From positions 1-59,921 of the forward strand of contig NZBT01000011.1 in the NCBI GenBank assembly GCA_002688015.1: a DNA stretch of 59,921 nt, given 5' to 3'. The translations under genes and the position numbers were made by a program. A model generated the notes under the pieces. That model saw nothing but the letters and a program-made list of their open reading frames with translations. It was not told the DNA's origin and did not search any database. Source of the DNA: Candidatus Pacearchaeota archaeon. Lineage in GTDB: Archaea > Nanobdellota > Nanobdellia > Pacearchaeales > GW2011-AR1. Positions 37,697 through 47,619 of the stretch are shown piece by piece (position 1 is the first letter of the stretch; each line of letters opens with the position of its first letter).

Positions 37697-38371
37697 ATGA
37701 AAGTCTTAATCTTTGACTCCGGACCTTTAATCAATTTTTCAATGAACGGACTCCTATACATTCTTGAAGAACTCAAGAAAAATTTTGACGGAAAATTTAT
37801 TATAACAAAGGATGTCAAGACCGAAGTTCTTGATCGTCCTATAAAGATACAAAGATTTGAACTAGAAGCTTTAAGAATTCAACGCCTTATAGATAACAAA
37901 GTTCTCGAACTCCCTTCTTCTCTTAATATCAATGAATCTGACTTAAATAAAAAAACTTTTGACTTGATGAAATCTGCAAATAATCTATTAGAAAATAAAA
38001 AGAAGAAAATAAAAATTGTAAGTGAAGCAGAAATCTCATGTTTAGCTTTATCTGAAATTCTAAATAAAAAAAACATAGAAAATATCATCGCTATCGATGA
38101 AAGAACAACGCGCCTCCTTTCAGAAGCCCCTCAAGAACTAGAAAAAATAATTTCTAGAAAAATGCATTTTCGAGTTCATTTTTCTTCAAAAGATTTTTCA
38201 AAATTTGAAAAATTCAAATTCATCCGTTCTCCAGAAATTGTTTATGCAGCCCACAAAAAAGACCTTCTCAAAATCAAAGATTCAAGAGCTCTAGAAGCAA
38301 CAATTTACGCAACCAAATTTAAAGGCTCCAGTATAAGCTGGGACGAAATTAAAATTCTTAAGAAGCTCTAA
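37697..38371 (+). CDS. PIN-like nuclease candidate
   Basis: LIFDSGPLINFSMNGLL; VSEAEISCLALSEI; IIAIDERTTRLLSE; begins immediately after the previous stop. Confidence 0.65.
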   Translation: MKVLIFDSGPLINFSMNGLLYILEELKKNFDGKFIITKDVKTEVLDRPIKIQRFELEALRIQRLIDNKVLELPSSLNINESDLNKKTFDLMKSANNLLENKKKKIKIVSEAEISCLALSEILNKKNIENIIAIDERTTRLLSEAPQELEKIISRKMHFRVHFSSKDFSKFEKFKFIRSPEIVYAAHKKDLLKIKDSRALEATIYATKFKGSSISWDEIKILKKL

Positions 38372-38418
38372 TTCTATCAAATACAAACATTTAAGAATCA
38401 CCTCCTACAAAAAAAAAT

Positions 38419-39078
38419 ATGGGAATACCTGCAGATCTTCAATGGAGACTTTTAGAAAGAAATACATCTGAAAAGATAGTTGAAAGAGTAAAAGAAGTTA
38501 AAAAAATAAAGGAAATTACTAGTAAGAAAGATAAAGGTACTTTGTATGATCCAACAACAACTATAGGAATTCTTCAAAATAATATCTACGTCGGTTCAAG
38601 GTATCACACCGGTGAAGGTAAAGAAGGATATATAGCAACATTCTATGATTCCGGAGACCTCATAGAAGAAGATACCTTCTTAATGAAACAAGATTACAAA
38701 TCTACGCTTGGACTCTCCGCTTTCTTTTCCATTGTTGGAATCGGAGTTCCCTTTCTCCTTCACAACCTAAGGCCCTCTGTTTCACAAAGAGCTAAAAAAA
38801 CAAAAGAATTCTTTGATATAGAAAGTAGAATATACCATGCAAACATGATTCAAATAGAAGAACTAGCCGCCCCTATAGAAGTTCATCAAGGATCAATCGA
38901 CGAAGTAGAAAGAATAACTGGAAGATCTCTAAAAGCAGTAGACACAAAACAGTCAGAAAAATACATTGCAGGCGGTAGTATCTTCATTAAAGCCGAAGCA
39001 GCACTATTAGGGGCAGATGCAATTGTACATTATCAATCACATGCAGGAACAGGAACTCCTGTTGAATACTTAGATTAG
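38419..39078 (+). CDS. protein with YbjQ/heavy-metal-binding-like C-terminus
   Basis: AEAALLGADAIVHYQSHAGTGTPVEY. Confidence 0.5.
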   Translation: MGIPADLQWRLLERNTSEKIVERVKEVKKIKEITSKKDKGTLYDPTTTIGILQNNIYVGSRYHTGEGKEGYIATFYDSGDLIEEDTFLMKQDYKSTLGLSAFFSIVGIGVPFLLHNLRPSVSQRAKKTKEFFDIESRIYHANMIQIEELAAPIEVHQGSIDEVERITGRSLKAVDTKQSEKYIAGGSIFIKAEAALLGADAIVHYQSHAGTGTPVEYLD

Positions 39079-39081
39079 CAA

Positions 39082-39171
39082 TGGACCCGGAGAGAATCGA
39101 ACTCCCGACTTCTGCTGGCTCTCCGCTTAAAGGCGCTGGAGGCAGGTATTATACCATTTAACTACGGATCC
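39082..39171 (-). tRNA. tRNA-Trp(CCA) with short intron
   Basis: Acceptor GGATCCG/CGGGTCC; loop CTCCAG^A with about 19-nt insertion at 37/38. Confidence 0.88.
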
Positions 39172-39638
39172 TTCTGGTGCAACTCTCTATGACAATTAGC
39201 ACACACCAATACACAGCGTTTTACCTCTTTTAAAACATTTTGTTCGGAAGTATTCTTAATCAATTCTGCAATACTGGCATCTTTTTCTTTTGTTTTATGG
39301 TGGAACTCCAATGCCGGAACGCACCGATTATATCCACAAAGGCTACATTTCCCTCCCATCAATTTGACTAACTTCAATTTTATTCTCCAACGCCGATCCA
39401 TTCTCCTTCGATGAACTTTAGACTTATTCTTTAGATAATATCTTTTATCAATGATTTCACGAGGAGTTACATCTCCCATCCTCTTCACTAACATCCCTTT
39501 TCTGCCAACACCCAATCTCACAGCCTTATGTTGAACAGATCTTCTACCCCTTTTCAAATATAAACAAATATCGTCAACATGTACTCTTTTTGAATAATTA
39601 TTGACTAAGTATTTAATATCTCTATCAGTCCATTTCAT
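39162..39638 (-). CDS. HNH endonuclease overlapping tRNA-Trp 5' end
   Basis: CSLCGYNRCVPALEFHHKTKEKDA...CVLVCANCHRELHQ HNH motif. Confidence 0.85.
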   Translation of the reverse strand: MKWTDRDIKYLVNNYSKRVHVDDICLYLKRGRRSVQHKAVRLGVGRKGMLVKRMGDVTPREIIDKRYYLKNKSKVHRRRMDRRWRIKLKLVKLMGGKCSLCGYNRCVPALEFHHKTKEKDASIAELIKNTSEQNVLKEVKRCVLVCANCHRELHQKDP

Positions 39639-39769
39639 TACTAATTGAAAACCTTAGCGTATATAAATTCCCCTTACCACTTTCAAGGGTACGATATACT
39701 ACGCACCCTACACTTCTTACAAAATCCCCATTTAAAAAGGTTTATAAAACTCTTTCACTTATCTAAAAT

Positions 39770-40192
39770 ATGCCAAAAAAGAGGACAAAGAAATCCACAA
39801 CTAAAAGGAAAAAAACTTCTGTAAAAAGAAAAGCCCCTGAGAATATAACAAGAGAAATAGCTTCTAATTTAGTAGAATTACAAAAAGTACATACAGATCT
39901 AGCAGGAAAATTTGATAAACTTGCTTCCGAAATATCCTCACTATTAAAACTATTTGAATCAGCAGCAAGATCTTTCGCTTCTCACCCAGCAATAAAATCA
40001 ACCGAAAAAGACAAAGAATTCTTGGACAAAATTGACAAACTCTTAGAACAGAACAAGACAATCGCAAAAGGACTTTCTTTAATGGAAGGAAAAATAAAAG
40101 AAAGAGTTTACGGCTCCCCTGAACAAACACATAATGAATATGCTGAATCAGCCTCTGTCCCTCCTACTGGCCGCCCCCTTCCAAGATTCTAA
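39770..40192 (+). CDS. coiled-coil hypothetical protein
   Basis: Basic N-term then helical region. Confidence 0.55.
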   Translation: MPKKRTKKSTTKRKKTSVKRKAPENITREIASNLVELQKVHTDLAGKFDKLASEISSLLKLFESAARSFASHPAIKSTEKDKEFLDKIDKLLEQNKTIAKGLSLMEGKIKERVYGSPEQTHNEYAESASVPPTGRPLPRF

Positions 40193-40194
40193 CC

Positions 40195-40743
40195 ATGATA
40201 AAAAAAAGAGATATTAGAAAAATATTCATAATTCAATTTGTAAAGTCTTTAGCTTCCAATTATAAACCTCTTCCTGAAGTTAAATTCCCTGAAGAAATCG
40301 TTATTTCCAACTATAAAGAACATAAAAAAACAAATCAAAAAGTAAAGGAATTTGAGAAAGTAGTTCCTTTGCCAAATCTCCCTGATCTTCCCGAACTCCC
40401 TCCCCTTCCCCTTATTCCAAACATGCCTCAAATGCAAACCCTTTCCATACAAGAGCCTATACAAAGGATTACTTTACTATTGAGAGATCCATCAACAGTA
40501 GGTCTAGAATGTCCAGGCCCTGGAAAACACATTTTGATAAACCGCTCAGGACAAATTCAAGTATCTCCAATCGTTCTATCAGAAATACAAATAGATGAAA
40601 CAATACAACACATCTCTCAAAGAACAAAAGTTCCCATCATTCCAGGAATATTCAAAGCAGTTCTTGGAAATCTATTAGTGACTGCAGTTATTTCAGATCT
40701 CGTAGGAACAAGATTCATAATTCAAAAAAGAGCTCCTTTTTAA
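40195..40743 (+). CDS. hypothetical protein
   Basis: 182 aa, proline-rich linker, adjacent to previous CDS. Confidence 0.55.
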   Translation: MIKKRDIRKIFIIQFVKSLASNYKPLPEVKFPEEIVISNYKEHKKTNQKVKEFEKVVPLPNLPDLPELPPLPLIPNMPQMQTLSIQEPIQRITLLLRDPSTVGLECPGPGKHILINRSGQIQVSPIVLSEIQIDETIQHISQRTKVPIIPGIFKAVLGNLLVTAVISDLVGTRFIIQKRAPF

Positions 40744-40763
40744 TCTATTTGTAAAATTATATT

Positions 40764-43700
40764 CTAATCTATCGATTCACGAAACTGTCTACCTAATCTC
40801 TTCAAAATCTTTTCTTTATCAATACTATGTCCAAACTTAAAAATCGAAAACTGCTCATTTAATCTCCAGAAAATAACAACTACAGTTAAAAGTAAGGCTG
40901 CCCATAATCCAAAGTCTGAAATCAAATCTATGTCAATCAAGAAACTCAAAGGAGAAGTTCTCTTATCTAATACACAACCCTTACAATCTCCTCCACAATC
41001 AACACTTTCCTCAGTTTCATCTAAAACGGCATTAGAACAACTCTCAGGATAAATTGAATCTGATTGAACAAAACTAATATCTAATTCTCCATCTTCCTTC
41101 CAAGAATCTATATCTATCACAGCTCCGGTTAATCCTGTCTTTCTATCTCTAATCGTGGCTCTACTTCCGCCACCGCCTCCTCCTCCTCCAGGTCCAGGAG
41201 GCCCTGTAACAGTAACAACAGGGGGAAGAACAGTCTGCTCAGGATCTATAATAGAATCACCATCTGAATCTAAATCATCATCATTATCGATTCCATCTCC
41301 ATCTATATCGCTATCATTCTCATTATCGATTCCGTCTCCATCCACATCTTCATCATCTCCATTCAAAACTCCATCATTATCGACATCCCCATCATCTCCA
41401 TTGTCGACACCATCTCCATCAGTATCAGTGTCATTTTCATTGTCAATTCCGTCTCCATCCATGTCATCATCTTCATCATTCGAAATACCATCATCATCTC
41501 TATCATCATCAACTTCTTCTCCATAATCTAAAACTCCATCTGAATCATCGTCTGAATCATCTTCGTTTGGAATTCCATCTCCATCCATGTCATCATCTTC
41601 ATCATTGTCAATTCCATCTCCGTCTAAATCATCATCTTCATCATTCGGAATACCATCATCATCCAAATCATCATCAATGGTTCCATCATCATCAGTTCCA
41701 TCATCAATAACTTCACAGTCAATTGCACAATTATCTAAACTCTCTCCACTGCCACAAATACTATCTCCACAACAATTGTATTCCAATGTACATCCATTCT
41801 CATCAATTTCTGAAATAATTAAATCCCCACTACAAGCAGGCTCATCAACAAGATCACATGAAAAACCTATTCTACAATCAGAAGCACAATTATCTGAAGT
41901 CTCTCCTTCTTCTGATTCGCAAACATCATTTCCACAACAAGTATAGTCTAGAACACAAGAATTCCCATCAATACTATTAATAATAGGATCTCCTCCAGAA
42001 CAAGAAGGCTCTGCCTGGGCACAAACTAAAGGACAATCAGCAGCACAATTATCAAATGCCTCTCCTAAATCTTCCTCACACTCCTTATTTCCGCAAACAA
42101 AGGTACATTCCAAAGTTCCACAACTTGTCATACAGCCAGTCTCATCAATTACAGGATTAATATATCCACATCCTTCAGCAAGAGCCTCACAATAAAGAGG
42201 ACTACAAGCAGCTTCTGGCTGACATTCAGAATTACACCCATCTCCATTTACTAAATTCCCATCATCACACTCCTCAACTCCAAATTCAATAAACCCATCT
42301 CCGCATTCTGCATTAACACATTCTCCCTCTCCTACAATACAACTATCAGTATTGATACTATTTCCATCATCACATTCTTCTCCAGAATCGACATTTCCAT
42401 TCCCACATTCTGGAGGCAAAATTCTACACTCATATCTTACAACACACTCTGTAACTTCATCAACTATCTCAATCCTCTCTTGATCAACAGAACATCCAAT
42501 ATCATTAACAACAGGACATTGTGATACACATTCAGATCCTAAACTACACCCATTCTCATCATCTCCCAAACTAACCAACTCTTCTCCTTCTGCACAAGCA
42601 GGAATTGCGACAGGAGGACATTCAGTTTTACAATCAGCAGAACAATAATACTCACTATTTACATCATTCTCTCCCAATAACTCCTCGCAAATGTCATTCC
42701 CACATTCAGGCTCTTGAACTAAAGTACATGAATCATATTCATATTGCCCATAATCACATCTATCATTATAGCAATAAGCTGTTGCTCTTCTTCCTTCCGT
42801 AGGATCATAATCTACAGATAAAATACTATTACTATTTCCTAGTGGATCACAGCTTTCTCCCTCAATAGGATCACAAGTTATTGGGAAGCCTTGATCACAA
42901 CTAACTTCCTGCTCTTCATCTCTACATCCCTCTTCTCCATATAAAGCATAATCTTCTTCAGTACATTCATGTCCATCAAGATCATCACACACTCCATCAT
43001 AATCAATCTCAATCTCTGTCTTTTCAGCCAAACAACTATTCCCATAGGTTTCCCCATCAACTCCACAAACAGGATCTTCTACATTAGGACAAGCAACAAC
43101 ACAATCTCCATCTTCTAAATCAATCAAACCATCAGAATCATTATCAATTCCATCATCACATATCTCCACAGGAATAGTCTCACAATATCCTTCATTACAT
43201 TCTTCCCCTTCTGTACATTCACTATCTAAAATACAAGAATCTCTATCATCAGAAACACATAATCCTGTATCAAGCTCGCAAATCTCTCCTTCTGCACACT
43301 CCTTCTCCGTACCTTGGCAAATTCCTACATCTGAACAAGAATCAAACCTCGTACAAGAATTTCCATCATTACATGCATTTCCATTAGGTTTAAGAGTATT
43401 AACACATCCTTCAACAGAATCACATCTATCACTTGTACAAGAATTTCCATCATTACATTCTAAATTAGTTTTACAAGAATCTATTTCTCTACACTCATAT
43501 CCTATAACACAACCAGTATCTTCATCAATTATTTCATAACTTTCCCGACCACTTGAACAACCAACATCAATAATTACCGGACACGCAAAACAATCTACAG
43601 CACAATTCTCAGCTGTCTCTCCTAAAGCTTCTTCACACTGTCCATTCCCACACTTCTCCTTTGGAAGAATACACTGACAATCTATAAAGAATCCTCCAGA

Positions 43701-46700
43701 ACAAGAATAAATTCCTCCTTTATCCTCACACTTTTTCCTATCTTCATCAATTCTACTTCTAAATTTACAATCTCCGGTACAATCTTGAGAGAAAAGAGAA
43801 AATGTTCCAGCATCACAATCTTCATCAGGATAATCAATATTCCCATCTCCACAACTTCCCCCTCCAAACGTTGCTTGCTTACACTCAAAACTACAATAAC
43901 TACATTCCCTCCTATACTCTGGAGTACAACCAACCCCGTTAAGTGGCCCTGCGTCACATCCTTCATTTTCTTCTAAAATTCCATTCCCACATACTGGATC
44001 TTTAGGATCCTCAATGTCAGAACAATCACAATACTTTTCAGATTCTCTTGTAAAGAAGTTTATCAAACTAAACTTCTCTTTCTCTGTACACCCATCAGTA
44101 ATCTGCTGAGGAGTACAAACCTGCCCTGGTTCAGGACACCAAATTTCCCCACAATCCGTCAAACAACTATTTTCATCATATTCTGGATTAATATAATTAC
44201 ATCCCTCATTTTCAGGATCAGGATCAGCACAAACTATCTTCATCTCAACACACTTATCTTCATCATCCCCTCCACCATCATCAGGAAGAGTACAACAAAC
44301 ACCCTGTCCATTATTACAATCATATGTTCCAGGGCCTATTCCTCCTTCTTCAGTACAAGCAAATTTTGACATACAAACACTTCCTCCAGAACATCCATCA
44401 TCTCCTCCACCATCATCATCAAGAACACATTTACAAGTCTCTCCTATTCCAAAGAATCCTCCAGTACATTCTTCGACAAAACCAATATCACATTCTTCTC
44501 CATCTGGAACACATTCCCCATTATAAGCAATATCAATATCTTTCCCAGACTCCCACGCCTTCTTAATCTTACACTGATTCCCATAAGTAACTCCATCAGT
44601 TCCACAAACAGGAGCATAAACAGTAGAACATATGATCCCATCATCATTAGGAACACATGCACATTTCTCTCCAAATCCCAAAAATCCTCCTGAACATTCT
44701 TCAACTTGTCCTATATTACATCCCTCATCTCCTTTTTCAACTTCACAAAATACAGAACAACCATCCCCATTAATCAAATTCCCATCATCACAACTTTCCC
44801 CCGAATCCAAATCACCATTTCCACACACAGGATCTCCACTCTCTCCTCCACCTCCACCATACCCACTTTCTCCCACAGCAGGACTCACCAAATCCAAAAC
44901 TTGTGATGTTTCAAATCCTCCCAATCTTCCAGCCTCAACATCATGTATCTTAGTATTAGCAACTAAAGCTTGTCTAATCAAACTTCCTTTCCCATTTCCT
45001 CCTCCAATCTTCTTATTCGCACTCCCTTCCAAACTACACTTAGCAACATCAACACACTTTCTTTTTATCTTTCCATTAAGTGGCTCACTCCAATCTCCAC
45101 ACACCCATACAGGCTCACAAACTTCAAGAACACAAGAATTCCTATCCTCAATAGTTCCTGAGCAACCTTCAGCATTCCCAATTAAAGAACAGGTTCTCGT
45201 CCTCTCCTTATCAACAGGATCACAAGTACTCCATTCTCCACAATCTCTCTGACAATCCTCAACAAGAATTATAGCTTCATCTTTCTTCTCCTCTTTCTTA
45301 GTAACTGTACTTCCTCCACCTCCGCCGCCCCCTCCCCCGGAAGAAACAGCTGCAGGCACAGCAACTGTATAACTAACATTCGTCGTAAAGTTCCTATTCC
45401 CAGCATAATCATTACAATAAGCCCATAAAACAAAATCCGCATTCGCATTTCCAGTTCTTGCAATAGTAAAATCAACCTTCCCATTATCTTCTAAAGTACC
45501 ATTCGTCAATCCAGCATCAATACTATAAACACAAGCTCCCCCATCCCCATCCTCAAGAGTAATATTAATATCAACAGTACTCGATGTATATGTCGTTGAA
45601 GCAACAGGAGAATTTATTGTAACATTAGGTGTTGTTGCATCATAAACAAAAGTCACATTCTCTGTATAATTCGCATTTGCACTTGTATCATTAACATAAG
45701 CATAAAATGTCCACTGCCCCTCCGCCATTGTAGCGTTTGTAGCGTTGTGCATCTCTCCAAAGAATGTGCTCTCATTTCCACTCATAGAGAAATTATTCAA
45801 ACCATTATCAAAACTATAAGAAGCAGTTCCATTCTCATTTATAGTTATATTCCAATCCAGCGACAAATTCGCACTTCCATAGCTCACATTCCCGGGGAAG
45901 TTTATTGTTATCACAGGCCCAGTGCTGTCGGTTGTATCAGCGGCCAAGGACAAATTCCCATAATGATGTAATTTATTATCTCCTCCTCCAACATAAACAG
46001 AGCCTCCAACAATAATTGGAGAAGACCTAAGATCTGTTATCGATACAAATGCAACCCCGCTTGTCAGATTTGTGGCATTAAACTGATAAAGTCCTGCGGG
46101 ATTATTTGAAGATATAAATAGATAATCATCATTGACTGCAGAAAATTTAGCAACAGTATTTGTAATAGGAGAGGAAATATTCGCAATAATTGTACTTACG
46201 TTTGTTGCATTAAGTTGATAAAGCCTATCAGAAGCAAGGGCGAAAACTGAATTCCCTCTTATTGCAGGAGCAAGAGAATTAAAACCAAAGTTTATAGCAG
46301 TTATGGCTCTACTTACATTTGTAGAATTTAATTGATACAAAACAGATTCTTCAACAAAATAAATCGATTCTCCTGAAAGACCTATATCTCCAAGAGTTGT
46401 AGGAGCCCCTGCCGTAATTGAATAAGTGTTGATGAGATTACTGACGTTTGTTGAATTCAATTGATACACAATAACCGATGATCCAGCGCCTACATCCTTT
46501 ATGATAGCCGTATAAGCATTCCCATTAGAGACAATAAAAGACTTCGAACCCTCAGGATTAGCATTCGGAGTATAAAGAGTATAATTATTAATTAACTCAC
46601 TAATATTTGTTGCATTAAGTTGATAGGCCTGACCATCAAATGAAGCCATATAAACATACCCATCTTCTATAGTAGGGGAAGCGCCATCGGGGCTTTCAGT

Positions 46701-47282
46701 AAGATTATACTTATTAATCAAATGACTAGCATTTGTCGCATTAACTTGATAAAGGTGCTCATCATCGCTTCCAAAATATACAAAACCTCCAGCATAAGCT
46801 GGAGAAGAATCAATATCCCCTCCAGTAGTATAGTTAGCCAAATACTGGCTCACATTACTCGCGTTAACCTGATAAAATGCATCATCCCTTGATCCAAAGT
46901 AGATAGAATTATTAACAACAATAGGTGTACTAGCTATTGCGCCGCTAGCAGTATAAGCAAGAGTATCAGTGGCGCTGATATTTTCGGGAGTACTTGAATT
47001 CGTATAACTGCTGTGATTCAAATGTCTCCCAAACATCGACCATTCATCCTCAAATAAAGAATTTGAACTAGATACTCCATTTATTCCCTCTCCAAAAACA
47101 ACAGAAGCAAAAACTACAGTCAAGAATAAAATTAACAAACTAGCAACAACAGTTTTCTTCAAACCCAAACTCAATTTCTTTCCGATATATCGTTTCTTAA
47201 CCTTGTCCCCTTCCCTATAAGATTCATAATAATAGGGCCCATGCAATTTACCGTTTTTCCTTACAAATCTTTTATGAACCAT
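40764..47282 (-). CDS. giant Cys-rich surface protein (propeller, Ig-like, Kazal-like, DUF4215-like, TSP3-like repeats)
   Basis: 2172-aa ORF: TM near N-term, seven YQ(V/L/F)N(A/S)(T/S)N repeats, Kazal CGTDGVTYGNQC / CGVDGETYGNSC, CGNG..D.GE.CDDGN repeats, DxDxDG repeats, C-term TM. Confidence 0.9.
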   Translation of the reverse strand: MVHKRFVRKNGKLHGPYYYESYREGDKVKKRYIGKKLSLGLKKTVVASLLILFLTVVFASVVFGEGINGVSSSNSLFEDEWSMFGRHLNHSSYTNSSTPENISATDTLAYTASGAIASTPIVVNNSIYFGSRDDAFYQVNASNVSQYLANYTTGGDIDSSPAYAGGFVYFGSDDEHLYQVNATNASHLINKYNLTESPDGASPTIEDGYVYMASFDGQAYQLNATNISELINNYTLYTPNANPEGSKSFIVSNGNAYTAIIKDVGAGSSVIVYQLNSTNVSNLINTYSITAGAPTTLGDIGLSGESIYFVEESVLYQLNSTNVSRAITAINFGFNSLAPAIRGNSVFALASDRLYQLNATNVSTIIANISSPITNTVAKFSAVNDDYLFISSNNPAGLYQFNATNLTSGVAFVSITDLRSSPIIVGGSVYVGGGDNKLHHYGNLSLAADTTDSTGPVITINFPGNVSYGSANLSLDWNITINENGTASYSFDNGLNNFSMSGNESTFFGEMHNATNATMAEGQWTFYAYVNDTSANANYTENVTFVYDATTPNVTINSPVASTTYTSSTVDINITLEDGDGGACVYSIDAGLTNGTLEDNGKVDFTIARTGNANADFVLWAYCNDYAGNRNFTTNVSYTVAVPAAVSSGGGGGGGGGSTVTKKEEKKDEAIILVEDCQRDCGEWSTCDPVDKERTRTCSLIGNAEGCSGTIEDRNSCVLEVCEPVWVCGDWSEPLNGKIKRKCVDVAKCSLEGSANKKIGGGNGKGSLIRQALVANTKIHDVEAGRLGGFETSQVLDLVSPAVGESGYGGGGGESGDPVCGNGDLDSGESCDDGNLINGDGCSVFCEVEKGDEGCNIGQVEECSGGFLGFGEKCACVPNDDGIICSTVYAPVCGTDGVTYGNQCKIKKAWESGKDIDIAYNGECVPDGEECDIGFVEECTGGFFGIGETCKCVLDDDGGGDDGCSGGSVCMSKFACTEEGGIGPGTYDCNNGQGVCCTLPDDGGGDDEDKCVEMKIVCADPDPENEGCNYINPEYDENSCLTDCGEIWCPEPGQVCTPQQITDGCTEKEKFSLINFFTRESEKYCDCSDIEDPKDPVCGNGILEENEGCDAGPLNGVGCTPEYRRECSYCSFECKQATFGGGSCGDGNIDYPDEDCDAGTFSLFSQDCTGDCKFRSRIDEDRKKCEDKGGIYSCSGGFFIDCQCILPKEKCGNGQCEEALGETAENCAVDCFACPVIIDVGCSSGRESYEIIDEDTGCVIGYECREIDSCKTNLECNDGNSCTSDRCDSVEGCVNTLKPNGNACNDGNSCTRFDSCSDVGICQGTEKECAEGEICELDTGLCVSDDRDSCILDSECTEGEECNEGYCETIPVEICDDGIDNDSDGLIDLEDGDCVVACPNVEDPVCGVDGETYGNSCLAEKTEIEIDYDGVCDDLDGHECTEEDYALYGEEGCRDEEQEVSCDQGFPITCDPIEGESCDPLGNSNSILSVDYDPTEGRRATAYCYNDRCDYGQYEYDSCTLVQEPECGNDICEELLGENDVNSEYYCSADCKTECPPVAIPACAEGEELVSLGDDENGCSLGSECVSQCPVVNDIGCSVDQERIEIVDEVTECVVRYECRILPPECGNGNVDSGEECDDGNSINTDSCIVGEGECVNAECGDGFIEFGVEECDDGNLVNGDGCNSECQPEAACSPLYCEALAEGCGYINPVIDETGCMTSCGTLECTFVCGNKECEEDLGEAFDNCAADCPLVCAQAEPSCSGGDPIINSIDGNSCVLDYTCCGNDVCESEEGETSDNCASDCRIGFSCDLVDEPACSGDLIISEIDENGCTLEYNCCGDSICGSGESLDNCAIDCEVIDDGTDDDGTIDDDLDDDGIPNDEDDDLDGDGIDNDEDDDMDGDGIPNEDDSDDDSDGVLDYGEEVDDDRDDDGISNDEDDDMDGDGIDNENDTDTDGDGVDNGDDGDVDNDGVLNGDDEDVDGDGIDNENDSDIDGDGIDNDDDLDSDGDSIIDPEQTVLPPVVTVTGPPGPGGGGGGGGSRATIRDRKTGLTGAVIDIDSWKEDGELDISFVQSDSIYPESCSNAVLDETEESVDCGGDCKGCVLDKRTSPLSFLIDIDLISDFGLWAALLLTVVVIFWRLNEQFSIFKFGHSIDKEKILKRLGRQFRESID

Positions 47283-47362
47283 GTAGAGTAACTACTCAAA
47301 TCCTCTTTTTTACTACCCAAACAAGCAAAAATACCTATTTAAAGGTTGTTCTACAAAAATTA

Positions 47363-47617
47363 TTAACCTTTTTTCTCAGAAACAGCACCAACATACTCTT
47401 TTAGCTCTTCCAAACTAACACTTCCAACTTTCTTAGAATCTCCAAATAGCACCAAATCAACTCCTTCAAATCTATTAAGTCTTGAAACATACAACTTCGC
47501 TCTTTCTACACTATAATCAAAATCAACCCTTAGAGACAACAGTATCAAACAACTAAAACTCTTTTCTCCACAACAATTAATCTTAAATACCTTAATTTTT
47601 ATCCATTTCAGTAGTAA
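47363..47617 (-). CDS. hypothetical small protein, start uncertain
   Basis: Non-overlapping part of ORF 47363..47740; no clear ATG. Confidence 0.25.
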   Translation of the reverse strand, partial: LLLKWIKIKVFKINCCGEKSFSCLILLSLRVDFDYSVERAKLYVSRLNRFEGVDLVLFGDSKKVGSVSLEELKEYVGAVSEKKG

Positions 47618-47619
47618 AA

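Noticed and set aside
41230-41720. Repetitive tract as CRISPR
   Set aside because: In-frame protein repeats with no fixed repeat/spacer periodicity
41155-41946. Plus-strand Ser/Pro-rich ORFs (41155-41526, 41587-41946)
   Set aside because: Antisense shadows of the acidic repeats in the giant protein
44632-45252. 206-aa Pro/Ser-rich plus-strand ORF
   Set aside because: Antisense of the giant protein; low complexity
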